16,497 nt of DNA from CAYVDH01 sp964450355 (GTDB lineage Bacteria; Bacteroidota; Bacteroidia; NS11-12g; UBA955), in assembly GCA_964450355.1 (NCBI GenBank), contig CAYVDH010000075.1, positions 1 through 16,497 of the forward strand, in the 5' to 3' direction. Shown here piece after piece: positions 14,942 through 16,497 of the stretch. Position numbers and translations under genes: made by a program. Under the pieces are notes generated by a model. That model saw only the letters and a program-made list of their open reading frames with translations. It did no database searches and was not told the origin of the DNA. Position 1 is the stretch's first letter; each line of letters starts with the position of its first letter.

Positions 14942-15120
14942 TTGTTTAACAACTGTATTTAATTGTTTAAACAATAAACTCAATACTCACATTTTCAATT
15001 GTTTAATAGATGATAAATGACTTTGTTTAATCTTCATTAAACAACCTATATAATTATAAATGAACTGATTAAAATATTTTATAACTAAATAAAAAACTTC
15101 GTTTAATCAAAATTAAACAG
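14942..15120. repeat. Array of TTGTTTAA elements, likely operators
   Basis: The 449-base interval 14886-15334 has no gene that I can support, but this part holds many copies of TTGTTTAA. Exact plus-strand copies begin at 14942, 14963, 14999 and 15023. Exact reverse copies (TTAAACAA) are at 14967-14974, forming the perfect palindrome TTGTTTAAACAA, and at 15037-15044. Two near copies are CGTTTAA (15100-15106) and TTAAACAG (15113-15120). A further exact copy is at 15205-15212. They form two inverted repeats of the same design: 15023-15044 has 9-base arms TTGTTTAAT/ATTAAACAA around four bases; 15101-15118 has 7-base arms GTTTAAT/ATTAAAC around four bases. The array lies between the sigma gene and the pterin operon, so it may control either or both. 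The regulator is unknown. Confidence 0.6.
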
Positions 15121-15275
15121 TATATATATGACTTATAATCATTATTTTGTAACAACATATTGTAATAAAAATAAAAATGCATTAAATTATCATTAATTTA
15201 CTGTTTGTTTAAGGTTAATATGTATTTAAAAGGCTTAATTTTCTTTACAAAAAAATTGATTTGGCAATAATTAAT

Positions 15276-15283
15276 TACTTTTG
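15276..15283 (+). promoter_or_regulatory. -7 promoter element of the pterin operon
   Basis: TACTTTTG matches TANNTTTG. An ATTG at 15255-15258 stands 17 bases upstream as a possible -33 element. The predicted leader to the ATG at 15335 is about 47 bases. Confidence 0.5.
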
Positions 15284-15334
15284 TTTCCTATTTTAAAACT
15301 TATTTCAACTTTAATAGTTTATTAGATAATAACA

Positions 15335-15742
15335 ATGAGAATATCCGTATTTAGAAAAGCTCACTTTAATTCAGCACATCGATTGCATAACCCCAATTGG
15401 TCTGACGAAAAAAATAAAGAAGTCTTTGGTTTGTGTAATAATCCAAATTACCATGGACACAATTACAATTTAGAAGTTAAAGTAACTGGAGAAATTGACC
15501 CAGAAACAGGGTATGTGATTGATACAAAAATATTAAAGCAAATGATTAGAACAGAAATAGAAAACAGATTTGACCATAAAAATTTAAACTTGGATGTTGC
15601 AGAATTTCATGATAAAAATCCAAGTGCTGAAAATATTGCAATAGTCATCTATCAATTGTTGAGAGATAAACTTGACTCAAAATTTGAATTAGGAATAAAA
15701 TTATACGAAACCGAAAACAACTACGTAGAATACAATGGATAA
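15335..15742 (+). CDS. 6-pyruvoyltetrahydropterin synthase / QueD family protein
   Basis: This 135-residue enzyme belongs to the COG0720 family, which acts on dihydroneopterin triphosphate, the product of FolE. Zinc ligands are H15 (NSAHR), H40 and H42 (YHGHNY); the catalytic set is C34, D80 and H81 (FDHKNLN), with E125 (LYETENNYVEY) to anchor the pterin ring. The cysteine-to-HGH spacing is C-x5-HGH. As I recall it, this spacing marks the 6-pyruvoyltetrahydropterin synthase type (tetrahydrobiopterin route), while typical queuosine-type QueD enzymes have C-x3-HGH; I hold this only moderately. The folE ATG overlaps the end of this gene by 8 bases, so the substrate-producing enzyme is translationally coupled. 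No queC or queE is in the window, so the pathway is best left open between biopterin-like cofactor and queuosine. Confidence 0.88.
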   Translation: MRISVFRKAHFNSAHRLHNPNWSDEKNKEVFGLCNNPNYHGHNYNLEVKVTGEIDPETGYVIDTKILKQMIRTEIENRFDHKNLNLDVAEFHDKNPSAENIAIVIYQLLRDKLDSKFELGIKLYETENNYVEYNG

Positions 15743-16391
15743 TCAACACAATGAATTGGAAGACGAGCACTACTTTACCAATTTAAATACACCCATGGTT
15801 AATAATGCCTTTGAAAAAGGTGATGATGAAAAAATCCAAATCATTGCAGAGCATTTTCAAAAAATAATGGAGACTTTAGGTTTAGATTTGACAGACGACA
15901 GCCTGAAAGGTACACCTATGCGAGTAGCAAAAATGTATGTCAATGAATCCTTTTGGGGATTAAATCCTGAGTTAAAACCTGAATCTTCACATTTTAAAAA
16001 CAAATTTATGTATGCCGAAATGTTGATAGAAAAAGACATTAATTTTTATACTTATTGTGAGCATCATTTTGTTCCATTTTTTGGCAAAGCTCATGTTGCT
16101 TATATTCCTAATGGCAAAGTGATTGGATTATCTAAACTAAACAGAATAGTTGAGTATTTTTCCAAACGACCACAAGTTCAGGAAAGAATGACCATGCAAG
16201 TGTCTAATGAGTTAAAGAGAATTTTAAACACCGAAGATGTGGCTGTAATTATCAATGCTAAGCATTTATGTGTGGCAAGTAGAGGAATAAAAGACGACAG
16301 CAGCCATACCACCACTGCGGAATTCAGTGGCAAGTTCAATGACCCCGAAACAAAAATGAATTTTTTCAGGTTATTGGATTTAACTAATTAA
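15735..16391 (+). CDS. folE: GTP cyclohydrolase I FolE
   Basis: FolE opens the GTP ring to form dihydroneopterin triphosphate, the entry to folate, biopterin and queuosine synthesis. The 218-residue length is usual for the homodecameric enzyme. Zinc ligands are C108 and H111 (TYCEHHFVPF) and C179 (HLCVASRG); catalytic histidines are H110 and H177. These positions match the Escherichia coli enzyme with an offset of two. KGTPMRVAKMY (58-68), GKVIGLSKLNRIVEYFSKRPQVQERM (127-152) and TTAEFSGKF (193-201) complete the signature. The ATG lies inside the last codons of the upstream pterin synthase gene (8-base overlap), indicating one operon. No terminator is evident in the 100 bases after it; a 10-base palindrome AAAAGCTTTT (16411-16420) lacks a T-tract that would qualify. 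Confidence 0.97.
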   Translation: MDNQHNELEDEHYFTNLNTPMVNNAFEKGDDEKIQIIAEHFQKIMETLGLDLTDDSLKGTPMRVAKMYVNESFWGLNPELKPESSHFKNKFMYAEMLIEKDINFYTYCEHHFVPFFGKAHVAYIPNGKVIGLSKLNRIVEYFSKRPQVQERMTMQVSNELKRILNTEDVAVIINAKHLCVASRGIKDDSSHTTTAEFSGKFNDPETKMNFFRLLDLTN

Positions 16392-16497
16392 AAGTTATCT
16401 GTATTAATTTAAAAAGCTTTTAACCATGAATCTGCAATAAAATTCTATTACTAATAAAAAATGCTTCAATCACAAACATCTTCTCGATTTTACTCTT

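Noticed and set aside
16411..16420. AAAAGCTTTT palindrome after folE as a terminator.
   Set aside because: There is no loop and no T-tract after it; it is probably a chance AT-rich palindrome.
16392..16497. Short open stretches at the right end: a plus-strand ATG at 16461 (12 codons before the window ends) and a minus-strand frame ending at 16420.
   Set aside because: Both are too short and lack a recognisable motif or promoter element; either could be the edge of a neighbouring gene.

Overview
This is an AT-rich stretch that looks like a Bacteroidota chromosome, probably from a Flavobacteriales-like or Sphingobacteriales-like member. Three things point there: several copies of the Bacteroidota -7 promoter element TANNTTTG in front of genes, many lipoproteins with SxxC-type lipoboxes, and gene families typical of the phylum (a nos cluster with a NosZ that resembles clade II, MbnP-type lipoproteins, a heterodimer-type lycopene cyclase). 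I saw no rRNA, tRNA, CRISPR array or insertion sequence. All calls come from reading the sequence; no database search was run.

Region 1 (1-6974) is a fasciclin-domain lipoprotein gene that ends in a good intrinsic terminator, followed on the opposite strand by a complete nitrous oxide reductase operon. Transcription runs leftwards: lipoprotein cytochrome c, NosZ (a lipoprotein with complete CuZ and CuA ligand sets), a membrane protein fused in frame to NosL, NosD, NosF and NosY. The last four genes overlap by 1 to 4 bases. A -7 element sits just upstream of the cytochrome gene, and a CRP/FNR-spaced palindrome lies about 41 bases upstream of the inferred transcription start.

Region 2 (7089-10347) is divergent from the nos operon and looks like a copper-handling cassette. 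It encodes a small Cys-rich exported protein, an MbnP-like lipoprotein, an MbnH/MauG-like di-heme peroxidase and a probable outer-membrane barrel with a CxxCxC motif at its mature N-terminus. The last three genes are 1 base apart or overlapping. No methanobactin genes are present. NosZ needs a large supply of periplasmic copper, so a functional link is plausible but inferred.

Region 3 (10357-13683) is more ordinary: an Atg22/UMF1-like major facilitator on the minus strand, then purD and a DUF502 membrane protein on the plus strand. The -7 element of purD is so close to the ATG that its mRNA may be leaderless.

Region 4 (13631-14918, minus strand) is an ECF-type sigma factor overlapping a fused CrtYc/CrtYd-type lycopene cyclase gene, which suggests a carotenoid locus. 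Upstream of the sigma gene lies a 449-base non-coding interval (14886-15334) with an array of TTGTTTAA elements, including two inverted-repeat operators of the same design. On its other side are a 6-pyruvoyltetrahydropterin synthase/QueD family gene and folE, which overlap and form a pterin operon. The last ~100 bases contain no gene I can support.
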